This document shows, one piece after another, positions 11,877 to 23,232 of a DNA stretch of 64,000 nucleotides (positions are counted from its first letter, which is position 1; every line of letters starts with the position of its first letter). A program made the translations under genes and the position numbers. Location of the stretch: assembly GCA_020205615.1 (NCBI GenBank), contig CM035164.1:120765767-120829766 (forward strand), given 5' to 3'. The DNA is from Panax quinquefolius (taxonomy: Eukaryota > Streptophyta > Magnoliopsida > Apiales > Araliaceae). The notes under the pieces were generated by a model. The model ran no database searches and was not told the DNA's origin. It saw only the letters and a program-made list of their open reading frames with translations.

Positions 11877-13396
11877 TTTTTTTTTATAATTTTTTTTGGA
11901 AAAAATGAAATATATGTTTTGGTAGATAAAAGAACCTGGAGATTTGATTATGATGCTGTGGCCTGTGGGTGGAGTAGTTGCAAGAAAATCAGCCAGAAGC
12001 GCGTAAAAATTATAAAATTAGTGAATATAGAGCAGGAAACATCATGAATTTGGAAATTCATCCTACCTTGGACATATTCATCCTACTTGCTTCACACTTT
12101 GTTAGGTGCTATTTTTAAATCTTTGGCTATAGCCAAAGGCCAGGACTATTATTATTATTATTGACCTGATCACTTTCGTTCTATAAAAAAATGCATTTGC
12201 TCATAAATTTTTATAAATATGAATGTATACTAATTTAGTAGTGACGGCATTATAATGAAATTACGATGATAACTTTTAAAATAGCTGTCGCGTTGTATCT
12301 CGGGGAACATTATTTTTACATGTGATTTTGATATGATTATTTTTTACATGAAGGTAGGATCTACTATGTATTCATGTAAGAGAAAATTACATAAAAATAT
12401 TAAAATTACATGTAAAAATATCAGTTTCCTATATCTAACTTCCATGACAACCTGTGTCCAACACGGCCAGTTATGTATTGACGAAGAAACTTAGGCCCTG
12501 CAGGTTTTTTTTTTTAATTCTTTTCTGAAGACATCCGGATACTCCTATGGGGCTATATATACAAATGTGAGTTGTACGAATAAGTCTTTATTAATAAAAT
12601 GCTCATGACCGGAGTTTTTGGATTATAATTTTTTTTTGGACTCTACAATATTATTTATATTCTGATTTTGTTCTTTTTAATTTTGTTGAAATATCCATTT
12701 CAAAATTAATTGATAATGAGTGGAGATGCCTCTTTCAAGCCAAAATTTTAATTGGGTAGTGTAGAGCATATGGACCGTTGGTCTGTCTGCACATTGAATG
12801 GTGTAGAGCATATTACCGATATTTTGGTACCGGTTTCGGTATCACATTTTTGAGATTTTGGGTAATTTGTTCGGTTCTATATGTATACCGATGAACACCC
12901 TTTGGTGCCTGGTCTTAGTATCATATTCAATGGGCAATGAGTGGAGTAATCTCTTGTTGAGATATATAATCTCTTACATTATATATTCGATATTCAGGTC
13001 TTAATTATCCGATGTGAAACTTTATATCTCAACAAATTTAACTATTTGTCTTTTCATATTTTGTTCATATATTACAATATACTCCCTCTGCAACAAAATT
13101 AGAGATACATTTATATTTTAACTATAAAATGACATTTGTCATTACTTTTCTACTATAAATTTTAATATCAAACCACCATAATTGAATTCCAAGGTAATAC
13201 TAAGGTTATATTTGAGAAAATAAAATTATCCTTAAAACTTCTTCCGTTTCAAAATACAAGATTATTATTGATTTATTGAAGTCGGCTCAATATATTTTCA
13301 ACCTCAAAATTGACATAAATTCTTTTAATTTTAGGTAATACAATACAATGATAAACATATTAAAAAGAAAGTGTGTGTATATATATATATATATAT
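11877..13396. other. Upstream region of the LysM kinase gene
   Basis: AT-rich, without a supportable gene. The 1-2 kb to the right of 11876 is the promoter side of the kinase gene on the minus strand. It contains a perfect 18-base palindrome (12121-12138) and a hAT-like remnant near 12810-12900 rich in GGTACCGG and ending GAACACCC. A Stowaway-like edge (ACTCCCTCTG) lies near 13081, and a (TA)n run starts near 13378. Confidence 0.55.
12121..12138. repeat. Perfect 18-base palindrome
   Basis: CTTTGGCTATAGCCAAAG reads the same on both strands. It lies about 245 bases upstream of the LysM kinase start codon. It could be a binding site for a dimeric protein or the residue of an element end; the sequence does not decide. 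Confidence 0.7.
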
Positions 13397-13731
13397 ACAA
13401 CAAGGATTAGGTCTGGGAGTCCGGACCTGATTAAAAATGGATAATTTTTTTATTTTTTTTATTTTTTTAAAACAACTAAAAAAAATATTTTATATTTTAT
13501 GGAACTGAAATTTTTCCATAATACAATGTTTTGGATGTGATTTGGATATCTATACCAAAAAAATGTATGTACAGTCTGCACAGACATGTTTTGTTATATG
13601 TATCCAAATCACACCAAAAACACTATATTAGGTAAAAATTCAAGTTCCATAAATTTTTTTTTTAGTTTTAAAAAAAAAAAAAAATAAGGTCCGGATTTTG
13701 GTCCGATCCGGAAGTCTGGACCTGATCCGGC

Positions 13732-13740
<9 letters not shown>
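13397..13740. mobile_element. Foldback element M1, seated between TA/CT microsatellites
   Basis: Non-coding foldback unit. The left half (AAAACAACTAAA ... TGTGATTTGGATA) is repeated inverted in the right half (TATCCAAATCACACC ... TTTAGTTTTAAAA), giving arms of roughly 130-150 bases around a short loop. The outer edges carry GGTCCGGA/TCCGGACC-type words. A (TA)n run ends at 13396 and a CT/TA run follows at about 13729-13774. A related unit is M2 at 17092-17430. Confidence 0.7.
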
Positions 13741-13774
<34 letters not shown>

Positions 13775-13778
<4 letters not shown>

Positions 13779-15240
13779 ATCTAATTCTACATGTATTGGA
13801 TGATTAATATGGTGAAAGATGGGTATGGATGACTCGGTCAAGAGATTTTTCCTTAAATATATTATTTTTCGGGGTGAAGAGAAACTGTTTTGAATAATTC
13901 CTTTTGCCGTTCTCCAAATCCAAACATGTAATTACAAAAATAAGTATATACTAATAAAATTAGATAATGATATTGTAATATAGTAGTATTATAATTATAA
14001 TGGAGCAACTGAGCATGTTGCATTTTAGGTCATCAAATAATCTTGAGGAAATCCGAAATCTCACTTCAACTGACCTCATCTCTTTAGAGTTGGGCCTCTC
14101 TGTAACAAAATTAGCAAACATTTGGGCCTGGGCCTCTCTGTAACAAAATTAGCAAACATTTTGGCCTACGAAGCCCAATAGTTGAGTCGAGTCGAGTCGG
14201 ATAGGATTTTTTTAGGGAACTGTGATATTTTCACATGTAATTTTTATATTTTTACATGCTCATCTCTCACATAATGAGCAAACAAAACAGTGAATTCCAC
14301 CTTCATATGAGAGTCTCAAGAGCATAGACTATCGTTTCAGACACGTATTGACTTAAGTTTCAGAGATAATTTCAAATACACATCTCTGTGAGTCTTTCTA
14401 TTCTCTTCATTTTTGTATCAAAACTAATACTACACTAGCCCTCTCTAGCTTCGAGACTAGTACACTTTAGTCTGCTCAAGTTATAAACCTCAGATCAACT
14501 TAAACTGTGGGAATTTGATACTATCTTTCATGAGCTATTATAAACAGATCTGTCATATTCATATTTTATCCGATCCTCAAAATTTTCTAACCCAAAATTA
14601 ATAATGAAGAAAAATATAGTATTTGGAAAAAAATTATATTGAATGGGGCAATATTGTACACTTACAAGTAAATTGACACCAAACTTTACAAAACTAGTTT
14701 GTTTAAGTTCCTATGCTCGTTTCTCCAAAACCTTTCTAGCCTGGCAGCCCACTTCTTCTGGTCCACCCCCAAAAAACCCAATCATCTTAGATTGTATCTT
14801 AATTGTATAAGAGAATTCACAAATTTGTAATTTGGGCCTATAAATTTATCTCATTTTGTGATTTGGGCTTATAAAAAACATGAGATCAATTACATATTCT
14901 ATTATATTTTTTAAAATAATTACAACAATAGTGCACTCATAAAATATTTACACAATTAATACATTTTTCATATTTATTTACATACTTAGTGCAATTAGGA
15001 TTCCTTAATTTAGGGAATTAGTATGCAATTATGATTATTTAATTTAGGACTTCTTCTCTCTCCTCATCTATAACAACTGCATTAGTTAGTCATTACCCTT
15101 CTTCTTCATTCAACGTATTCTTTCTCTCTCTATATATATATATATATTCAATCTCAAATATATATTTTTTTTGAATAAAAAGTACCAAGGAATTATTTAT
15201 AGGCCCATACCGGCAGTTTGTTTGAAGGAGGACGGAATCG
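13775..15240. other. Intergenic, no gene seen
   Basis: AT-rich sequence with no convincing coding frame. It includes a duplicated 32-base block (GGGCCTCTCTGTAACAAAAT...) at about 14092-14123 and 14130-14161. A CT/TA microsatellite near 15121-15148 lies just before the RCC1 pseudogene. Confidence 0.6.
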
Positions 15241-15252
15241 AACGAAGCAGTA

Positions 15253-15480
15253 ATGGAAGTAAAGGAAAGAGATGGAGAAGAAGAACAAGTAACAACAGTA
15301 AAACAAAAGCAACAACTAGTGTGGAGTTGGGGAGCAGGTACATACAGGCATCTGGCGACACAGAAGCTTCGAGACGAACACCACCCCCAATTACTCCCTT
15401 CTCTCTCAGTCGGAGAACCCATTTTTGCTTTCTCCTGAGGCGGAGCTCATGTCGTTGCTCTTTTATCCTGTACCCACCTT
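15253..15480 (+). pseudogene. Truncated RCC1-family (UVR8-like repeat protein) pseudogene
   Basis: An open frame starting ATG at 15253 runs 61 codons to a TGA at 15436-15438. It contains VWSWGAGTYRHLATQKLRDE and PQLLPSL, which match the start of an RCC1 repeat protein (usual form VWSWGAGTxGQLGxxKLxDE). Immediately after the TGA the same frame continues GGAHVVALLS, the next conserved RCC1 segment, where families have CGGAHxxAL. The stop therefore replaces the expected cysteine codon. After that the similarity ends and no further RCC1 repeats are found downstream, although a complete protein has about seven. It is a 5' fragment of a gene with a nonsense mutation. If transcribed it could make only a short peptide. 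Confidence 0.72.
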
Positions 15481-15498
15481 CCTCTCCTACTCATATAA

Positions 15499-15591
15499 TT
15501 TGTTGTACATATTGATTTCTGAACATCAGATTTGTGTAATTGTGTTTTGTTGTACATATTGATTTTTGAACATCAGATTTGTGTAATTGTC
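15499..15591. repeat. Tandem 47-base duplication
   Basis: Two adjacent copies, beginning TTTGTTGTACATATTGATTT and differing at few positions, start at about 15499 and 15546. They follow directly after the RCC1 fragment. Confidence 0.85.
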
Positions 15592-15599
15592 TAGAGAAA

Positions 15600-15930
15600 T
15601 TCTGAGCTTCCTGGATGATAGTAACCAAACCTTCATACCAAGGTAACCAAACTGTCATATCAAAATAACCAATCAACCTCCACACTTTAAATTTTTTCTT
15701 AATACAGTTGGTTACCAAACCTTCAGATCAAGGTAAGTAAACCTTCGTACCATGGTAACAAAACCTTCATACCAAAGTAACTAATTCACATCCACACCGC
15801 AGTTTTTACATAATGCAATGCGGTTGGTAGCAAACCTTGAGCATCAAGTGGCACCAATTCAATTTTATTAAGTTACTAATTTCGTTTGAATGTGATGCAG
15901 TTGGTAGCCAACCATTCATACAAAGGTAAT
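15600..15930. repeat. Irregular GTAACCAAACCTTCATACCAA repeats
   Basis: The words GGTAACCAAACC, CCTTCATACCAA and CTTCATACC recur about six times with varying spacing. Two copies of the linker CCTCCACACTTT or CATCCACACCGC are followed by similar TTTT...AATACAGTTGGT sequence. It looks like an old minisatellite or degenerated duplication and has no coding frame. Confidence 0.6.
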
Positions 15931-16865
15931 TATTTTCTTATTTATGAGTAACAAAATAGTTATAAAAAAAATTCCAGAACAGTAAAAGTTACATCTATTT
16001 ATTTTTAAACTTTTTGTAGGGCGAATCTTCTTCTTATTCTCATTGGCGTTTTGGAAAACGGAGATTCGCGGGGGTGTAGCGGCAGAGATTCCGTCTTTGG
16101 AAAGGTATTGCAGTTATTTAGCTAACAATTTTTTGGATATCCAGTACATATATTTTATTTATTTATTTGTTAACTATTATTTCAAAGTGTATGTGAAGGA
16201 GATGAAGATTTGAATTTGAATATTTAAATTTGAATTATTATTTTGAATTTGAATTTGTTTTTGTTGTTAGATCCCAAATATTTGAATTTGAATTATTAAT
16301 TATGGCAGTTATTTGTCCTTGATTTTAGGTTTCCTTATTAATATGAATTGTACTATTTTTAATATGAGTTCTAATTACACTTTTTTTGTAAATATTTAAT
16401 TGATGCACTATTTTTGTAATTACTTTCTATTTGTTGTATACTTATGTAAAGTACCTTTTATAATTCAGGGTTTTACACTCGACTTGGGCCCAAACTTAAT
16501 AGTTTGATGAGTTACTCTCTCTCTCTCTCTCTATTATAATCCGGGCTTCTGTGTACGAAAATTATCTAATTATTTGGGCTTTTAGGTTTAGTTTTAATAT
16601 GTTCAAAATCTTTTGTTATTTGAGTTGACTCTTAACTTTAATTTTGACTTAAATAAATTTATAATGCCCGGAGTCATTTAGTGGACCTATTACTGTGGGA
16701 GAGTCCAAGTGTTTCGGACATAATTCCGCAGATACCGTACCACTGCCTTTTGGACCTTTATATCTATAGTCTTCAATGTTCAATTTAGGTTTAGCTCATC
16801 CACAGAATTTTGGCCTTGTTTTGCTCCATCAATGGTCAGGTGTTATGTATTCCAAGGTTTCAAAT

Positions 16866-16869
<4 letters not shown>
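15931..16869. other. Intergenic, no gene seen
   Basis: A GC-richer island at about 16019-16105, bounded by TTGTAG and GGTATT, resembles an exon, but its translation matches nothing I recognise. The rest is AT-rich with a (CT)n run near 16516-16532. Confidence 0.45.

Positions 16870-16870
<1 letters not shown>

Positions 16871-16909
<39 letters not shown>
16871..16909. repeat. (TA)n microsatellite
   Basis: Pure TA run of about 39 bases. It is the left border of a chain of three foldback elements. Confidence 0.95.
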
Positions 16910-16911
<2 letters not shown>

Positions 16912-17075
16912 GAGAGATCTAGCGGATCGAAAAGAATCTGACTGAGCCAGAAGGCAAAACACGGGGTTTGAGAGTGCAGGTGGGAAAAACACGCGGGTTG
17001 ACCACTAAATCAGCGTGTTTTTTGCTGGTCTCGCTTCTTGGTCCGTTCTTTTGGTCCGTTTTAGATCCTCCCCGA
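16910..17075. mobile_element. Foldback element M3 between TA microsatellites
   Basis: The left end CGGAGAGATCTAGCGGATCG pairs with the right end CGTTTTAGATCCTCCCCG as imperfect inverted repeats. AAAAGAA follows inward on the left and TTCTTTTGG on the right. (TA)n flanks it on both sides (16871-16909 and about 17076-17091). It is non-coding and about 166 bases long. Confidence 0.65.
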
Positions 17076-17091
17076 TATATATATATATATA

Positions 17092-17426
17092 GGCTGGATC
17101 AGGTCCGGACCGGACCAAAATCCGGACTTTTTTTTTTAAAACAACTAAAATAAATAAATAAAAAATTATGAAACTTGAATTTTTACATAATACATTATTT
17201 TGAGTGTGATTTGGATACATATAACAAAATATGTATGTATGCAAACTTGCGCGCATCGCATATACATTTTTTTAATATAGTATCAAAATCACATAAAATG
17301 ATCAGATTATGAAAAATTTCGATTCCATAAAATATTAAATATTTTTTTAGTTGTTTTAAAAAAAAAAAAAAAAATAATAATAAATTTGGTTAGTTTTTGA
17401 TCGGTCCCACTTCACGGACTGATCGG

Positions 17427-17430
<4 letters not shown>
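17092..17430. mobile_element. Foldback element M2, relative of M1
   Basis: Same layout as 13397-13740: an outer edge with GGTCCGGACC words, then TTTTAAAACAACTAAA, TTACATAATACA and GTGTGATTTGGATACATATAA. A central loop follows and then the inverted counterpart ending TTTTAGTTGTTTTAAAA. (TA)n borders it on both sides. Two related copies 3.7 kb apart, both in TA runs, define a small family. Confidence 0.7.

Positions 17431-17469
<39 letters not shown>
17431..17469. repeat. (TA)n microsatellite
   Basis: TA run of 39 bases separating foldback elements M2 and M4. Confidence 0.95.
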
Positions 17470-17476
<7 letters not shown>

Positions 17477-17479
17477 CAT

Positions 17480-17678
17480 AGAGAGCTTCCTATGCGGGTG
17501 GTCCGCATGCGAATCACCTTTAGCGGTAGACAAAATCGTTACTAAACCCGTTGTCATAGGGTCTAAACCGTTGTCATAACCAAGAATTATCGCTATAGCT
17601 CGGTTCAGACCATATGGCGACGAGTTTAGCGATGATTTTGTCCGTCGCTAAAGGTGGTCCGCATAAGAAGCGATCTGC
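17480..17678. mobile_element. Foldback element M4 between TA microsatellites
   Basis: CACCTTTAGCGGTAGACAAAATCG near the left end pairs with GATTTTGTCCGTCGCTAAAGGTG near the right. Further out, GGTGGTCCGCAT occurs on the left and GGTGGTCCGCATAAG on the right. The centre carries CCGTTGTCATA words. (TA)n lies on both sides (17431-17469, 17679-17696). A similar TATAGCGACGG...CCGTTACTAT segment follows another TA/GA run near 20575-20620. Confidence 0.65.
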
Positions 17679-17696
17679 ATATATATATATATATAT

Positions 17697-20462
17697 ACAC
17701 CCGACATTTTAAAAAATCTTGAGTTCTACTAAAAATCAAGTCCGTTGAACTCTTTATGTTCCACGAAAGAATCTCATACGCAAAAATAAAAATAAAAAAA
17801 ATTAATTAATTTAAAAAAAAATTCATTTCTATTGATTATAATATAAAAGAACACATTAATGTATTTCAAGTATCATCACATTTCAATTACTATTATACTA
17901 GACAAAATAAATAAGGAAATTGGACTTTATTTTGATCTAACCAAGTCTAGATAGTTCAATACACCATCACACGAGCAGTACTATCTTCTTGACCCACAAT
18001 AATTTTACTAAGTGCCGGACAAGTTATTGATATTCTTAATAGCATAGTTGAGACAAAATATGTTCTGGCAGGTATACCAATATTTTCATTCGCTTTAGTC
18101 TCAAGATAAAATTCTAACATATTATACAATTACTTGCTAGCTGTGTCTCGTGTCTCCAATACTCTATAGATGGTGGAATTTATTCTAAATTTTGGACGGC
18201 TTAAATTATTTATTAGGGTGAACGAAAAATTCAAAATCAATTGTATTTTGTTAGATATATTACTTGTCATGCTCATGATCCAAACGCAACAGAAATAACA
18301 CAATCACAAATCTCACTCATCGTGTAACCATGACAAATGTTTTGCAATTTGGTATAATGTATCTAGACGTTTTTCAGGGAGAGTAAGAGGGAGTATGAAA
18401 TTAATTGGAAGAAAGGATGTATGCCTAAAGAAAGCTAGCTATATAATGACAATTGGTTCATTGAACCAGGACCCTATTTCCAGAGAGGTGGGACTATGAA
18501 ATAAAAAGATAGGATGTACACGTTAATAAAGCAATTTTCATGCGGGAGCATTGTACCTAGACACTATTTTGAAACCCAGTCCGGACCGACCGATTCAACT
18601 GGGATCAATTTTATATACGGTTCAACCGATAAAACCGTTTAAATTGACTCGTGAACCGATTTGTTATTATTTTATATTAAAATTTTTTTAATATTAAAAT
18701 TAATTATTTTTTGTAGAATGAGATATGTAAGAATTTATTGTATCTTATTGAATGTATGTATACGTTGCGCATCGATAACATGTCTTTTGTCTTTTGGGTC
18801 TCATTGATTGAAGGAGGAGGACAATTGTTTCTTCTTACGTCAACAATACGACCTCAACGTCCTCGCGTCAGTACCCCCACACCATTTATTTTATTTTTTC
18901 TTTTCTTTTCTTTTTGAGTATTATTAAGAAAGGAAAAATGTTCCAATATTTAAACTAGCCACAGGATAGGGATCACAGTCTTGTAATGGAGTTAGGTCAA
19001 GACTTATTTTAAAATGATTTAAAATTAAAATTTAAATTAATTTATAAATTATTTTAAATAGTGACTTATATGTCAGAAATTAAGTTAAAATAAATTATGA
19101 AGGTGTTCTACCGATAATGAATTTTATAAGTTAAAATGTAAAGATTATTAAAAAAAGACATTAATAATAAGATACATTAATTCAACAACAAAATAGAAAA
19201 GAGGAAAAACTGACATTATATTTGGTCAAACTAACTGATTAGGAATAACTTATAAGTCATTTTTAAATAAGTACCATATTTTTTCTTATTTATTTTGACT
19301 TATAAATCAACTTATAAGTTAAAAAATAATTTATTACCAAACACCTCAACTAAATGACTTATAAATCAGTTTGATCAACTTATAAGTTATTGTCGAACCC
19401 CCTACCCCCTTAGTCATGAGAGGCGCCCAGTCTCATATATAAATTATTAATTATTTTGTAAAGTTCATTTAATATATTTTCATACATAAAATTGACAAGA
19501 ATTCATTTTATTTTAGTCCATATTGTTATAAATTCTTTGAAAATGAAGATTTATTATATTTCATATATAATTTTTAATAACTTATCTTAATTTTAAATTT
19601 GAAAATAAAAAATAGCTATCCAAGGAGAACGCATTCTAAAAAATTAGCTATCCAAGGAGAACCCAAGCCTATTCTCTCTCTCTCTCTCATAATTGGAAAT
19701 TTTTTTTATATAAGTTATAATTAATAATATTTTTTAAATAATATAAAATAATTACAAGTATACATATTTTATATCAATTTTAAAAAATCAAAACTGGTTA
19801 ACATAAAATGACTTCATACCCAATAAAGTCTTGACACATGCATTTTGAGAGAGATCAACGCCAGATATCATCAACATTTGTATTAGACATAAAATAAACT
19901 TATCTTAAAATTCATTTCATACTAACGGAATCCTTAAAAGTCTAACTCGTCTATTTCTCTCCATGTAGTACATGTTATTGTTGTCATCTAGCTGTGTTTA
20001 GTAAGGGCTACAAAATCGTTACTTAAAGCTGTGGGGGCATTATTTGATCAACTCCATAATGTCTTCAACTGTAGACATGATTTCATGTAGATAGTAGAGA
20101 TATATTTTAATTATTTAAAATTAATTTATAAAATTTTAAAATTTAAAATTGATATAATTTTATTCAAGTTTTAGAAACAAAGAAAGATGATAGTAGGAAT
20201 AATTTATAGTTAGTTTACAATTCTTATATTTGTTTGTATTAAAATTAAATAACTTTATATTAATTTTGAATTTTAAGATATCGTGAATTGACTCAAAAAA
20301 TTCAAAATATATCTATAATTTTGAAAACAATATACAGTATAATTTTTATTTTAAGTTTTCAGCTTGTGTTAAAAATGATCAAATGTTAATTAATTTCAGT
20401 GAATGTAAAATACTCGATTGATGTCCTCATCTGTGGACATGATTTCATGCACGAGTTATACA

Positions 20463-20465
<3 letters not shown>
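17697..20465. other. Intergenic, AT-rich, no gene seen
   Basis: No open frame of substance. A possible old MITE lies near 18575-18660 (CCAGTCCGGACC ... GTGAACCGATTT). An AT-rich block at about 18990-19400 contains ACTTATAAGTCA and TGACTTATAA words in both orientations and may be a decayed foldback element. A (CT)n run lies near 19673-19688. Confidence 0.5.

Positions 20466-20550
<85 letters not shown>
20466..20550. repeat. Compound (TA)n(GA)n microsatellite
   Basis: About 47 bases of TA repeats pass directly into about 38 bases of GA repeats. Confidence 0.95.
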
Positions 20551-20554
<4 letters not shown>

Positions 20555-20650
20555 TGATATTTTTATATGAAAAGTGTCGTTATAGATCCTATAGCGACGG
20601 TAAAAACCGTTACTATGCATCCCGAGTGTCTTGTTTGTTTTCAAATTTAG

Positions 20651-22113
20651 ATTTGGGACTATTAGTCTAGGGATTATAAAATGACTTAATAATTTTTAGA
20701 ATATAATTATAATTCCGAGATTATAATCCTATGAATAATAGTCTTGATATTATAATCTCATACATTATAATCCTTGGAAATAAACATAGTCATACAGTAC
20801 AATTTTTTATCCTAAGTTTTCATGTTGTGTTAAAAATAAAATGATATACTTGATTTATTTAATATATAGTATTCAACCACTAAATTAATTATTCACATAT
20901 TTTGAGAAGTGGAAGGAGTTTTTATGGTTCTGTACATGTCTATCAATTAATTTAAGAGTAATAATATCATCTCATTAATTTTTTACAAGACTTGCATGAG
21001 ATCTAATCTAAAAAGTTCAAATTTAAATTATTTCAAATAGTTGATTGAGTTAATTTTATCCATATTATCATAATATAAATGAGTTAATTTAAATTTATAC
21101 ATGTCTCAAATACTCGCAAGTAGCTTGACTAAAAAACGAGTCTAGTCGAGTCGCAGTGAGAATCGGCATCAAGTACTCTCTCCGTCCCATAATACATGAC
21201 GTTTTAGATGATTTCATTTTTCTCAAATTATTTGTTGTTTTATATAATTTAGAAGAATTAACTACAATCTTTTCAAAATTACCCCTAATGAAAAAATGTT
21301 ACAGAAGAGTATGCGATAAGTATAATAATTATGAGAATTTAATAATATTATAGTATACAATTTATATTATATTTAAAAATATCAACAATTATAGTACGAA
21401 AGGCAGCATCAAGAATTTATATTCGCACATCTAATGATTCGTAGGACACCTCTTCTTCATTTTTTTTAATGATAAGAGTATTTTCAAGTCAATTTATGCG
21501 TTAATCGATATTTTTTTGGATCCTTAAAATTATGGCATCATGAAATTAACGTAGATGCATAACTAACATGAATAGAAGTTCTTGAAATTCCATATTTGCA
21601 AAAATATAGATAAAATATGACTATTTTAATAATTTAACATTATTAGAGATTACTCTATAGTTCGTTATTTAATTATATGGTTAATACTTTATTACCTTTT
21701 GAGAATATTATATAATATTCTATTTTTTTGGGATTACAATTTATTACATCTAGTGTATATCTTCCTAAAAATTCATTAGTTCTCTTTAACTTTATGCAAA
21801 TTAATATGAAAGACAAGATAATCTATGATAATCATTATTAGTACAAGAAACATAGATGACGTGTTAGAATTTTATTTGTGGTGAGTTATTAAAATTTCTT
21901 TAATTAATGTAATTAAGTACATGACTCTATTTATATTTAGTTTAACATATGTAATAGTAGTTCTTTACATATTATTTATGTATAGTTACAATTTGTAAAT
22001 TGAACTTTTATTATTTATGTTATACACAAGATTTTAAATAGGTATGTGTTGAAGTGAAAATAATTTTCTTAATGTGAATTAGTAATATAAAAAATTATAT
22101 AATATAATTTTTT

Positions 22114-22173
<60 letters not shown>

Positions 22174-23115
22174 GTGGTCATACAACCCCAATTGTACCAC
22201 CCTGCAACTGAATGTAATCGCATAGTTATGGTTGTTAATATTAATAACCGTATATTGCGATTGCAGTTGTGATTGGTGCTTATAACCGTACCATGCTCTC
22301 CTACTTATATTAATGGCATAAATGACCTTAGTTTTAGCCATTTCTGAAAAATGTAAATTCCAACAAATATGATAACCTTCACATTTAAATAAAATATAAC
22401 ATGTTCACTTTTTTATTCTTCTTTTTTTCTCCCCCTTTTTATTTTTCTGGTGAGGGAGTTGGCACATGCAATAATTATACAAAATGAATAGAAGAATAGA
22501 AGGCATCTGAACTAGAATATGCTACATATACTGACACTATTGAAGGAGAACAAGTATCCCCCCCATGAGCGTTGCTTTGAATATCCACCTGCATTACTTA
22601 ATTACAACCAGGTAATTACTAAATTACTACAACAATCATTATCCCATTTGTTTTAAAATTAAAAATATATATTTTGATTTTTTTTAAAGTTAATTTGCGA
22701 AATCTTAAATGTTAGAATTTTGATAAGATTATGTATGTTTAAATTTTGAAAAAAAAATATGATAATTAGTAGTACTTCCTACTGTCTCAAATTAAATATC
22801 AAATTTTGACTTTTTTGGGTCAAATTGACCATTTCTTTAAATAAATTTTGTCAAAATATAGGTGACCAAATCAATTTACTACTAATACTAATTTTATAAT
22901 TTTAAAAATATATTTATATATGCTTAATTATTAATTTTAAAAATAGTCAATTTGAGCAAAATTAAATAGTTAGCTTGCTATTGTTATATAGTCATTTTTT
23001 ATTAAAATTAAATAATTTTGTATTAATTTTAAAATTTAGGATTTAAATGACTTCTAAATAGTTAACGTGTATATCTAATTTTGAAACAGAAAATGAGTTG
23101 TTATCACCTTTTATT
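20651..23115. other. Intergenic, upstream of the PQ-loop gene
   Basis: No supportable gene. It contains a Stowaway-like left edge (CTCTCTCCGTCCCATAATACAT) near 21175 without a clear right partner. A long (TA)n run lies at 22119-22168, followed by an unclassified GC-richer stretch to about 22330. The final few hundred bases are presumably promoter. Confidence 0.5.
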
Positions 23116-23126
23116 CTGTATATATA

Positions 23127-23135
23127 TATATAAAA
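23127..23135 (+). promoter_or_regulatory. Candidate TATA box of the PQ-loop gene
   Basis: TATATAAAA at the end of a TA run, about 100 bases before the start codon at 23233. Two very short upstream ATGs with stops follow, at 23160-23186 and 23195-23206. The transcription start is not determined, so whether the first is transcribed is uncertain. Confidence 0.5.
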
Positions 23136-23232
23136 CTCACCCACCCTTTACAACTAACTATGCTCCTATATATACTTGAAGAGTAGAGGGAAAGATGAAA
23201 GAATAATTAATTAGTAATATATTTAGATCGAG

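Noticed and set aside
15093..15422. 109-codon minus-strand frame over the RCC1 fragment
   Set aside because: Antisense shadow of the RCC1-like frame and of the CT/TA repeat. No domain is recognised.
16019..16105. GC-richer exon-like block bounded by TAG and GGT
   Set aside because: Its translation does not resemble RCC1 or anything else I recognise, and no neighbouring exon joins it.
20456..20644. Minus-strand frame made of SLSLSL and YIYIYI residues
   Set aside because: Translation of the (TA)n(GA)n microsatellite.
21170..21420. Stowaway-like edge at about 21175 considered as a complete MITE
   Set aside because: No inverted partner end or TA duplication could be found on the right.
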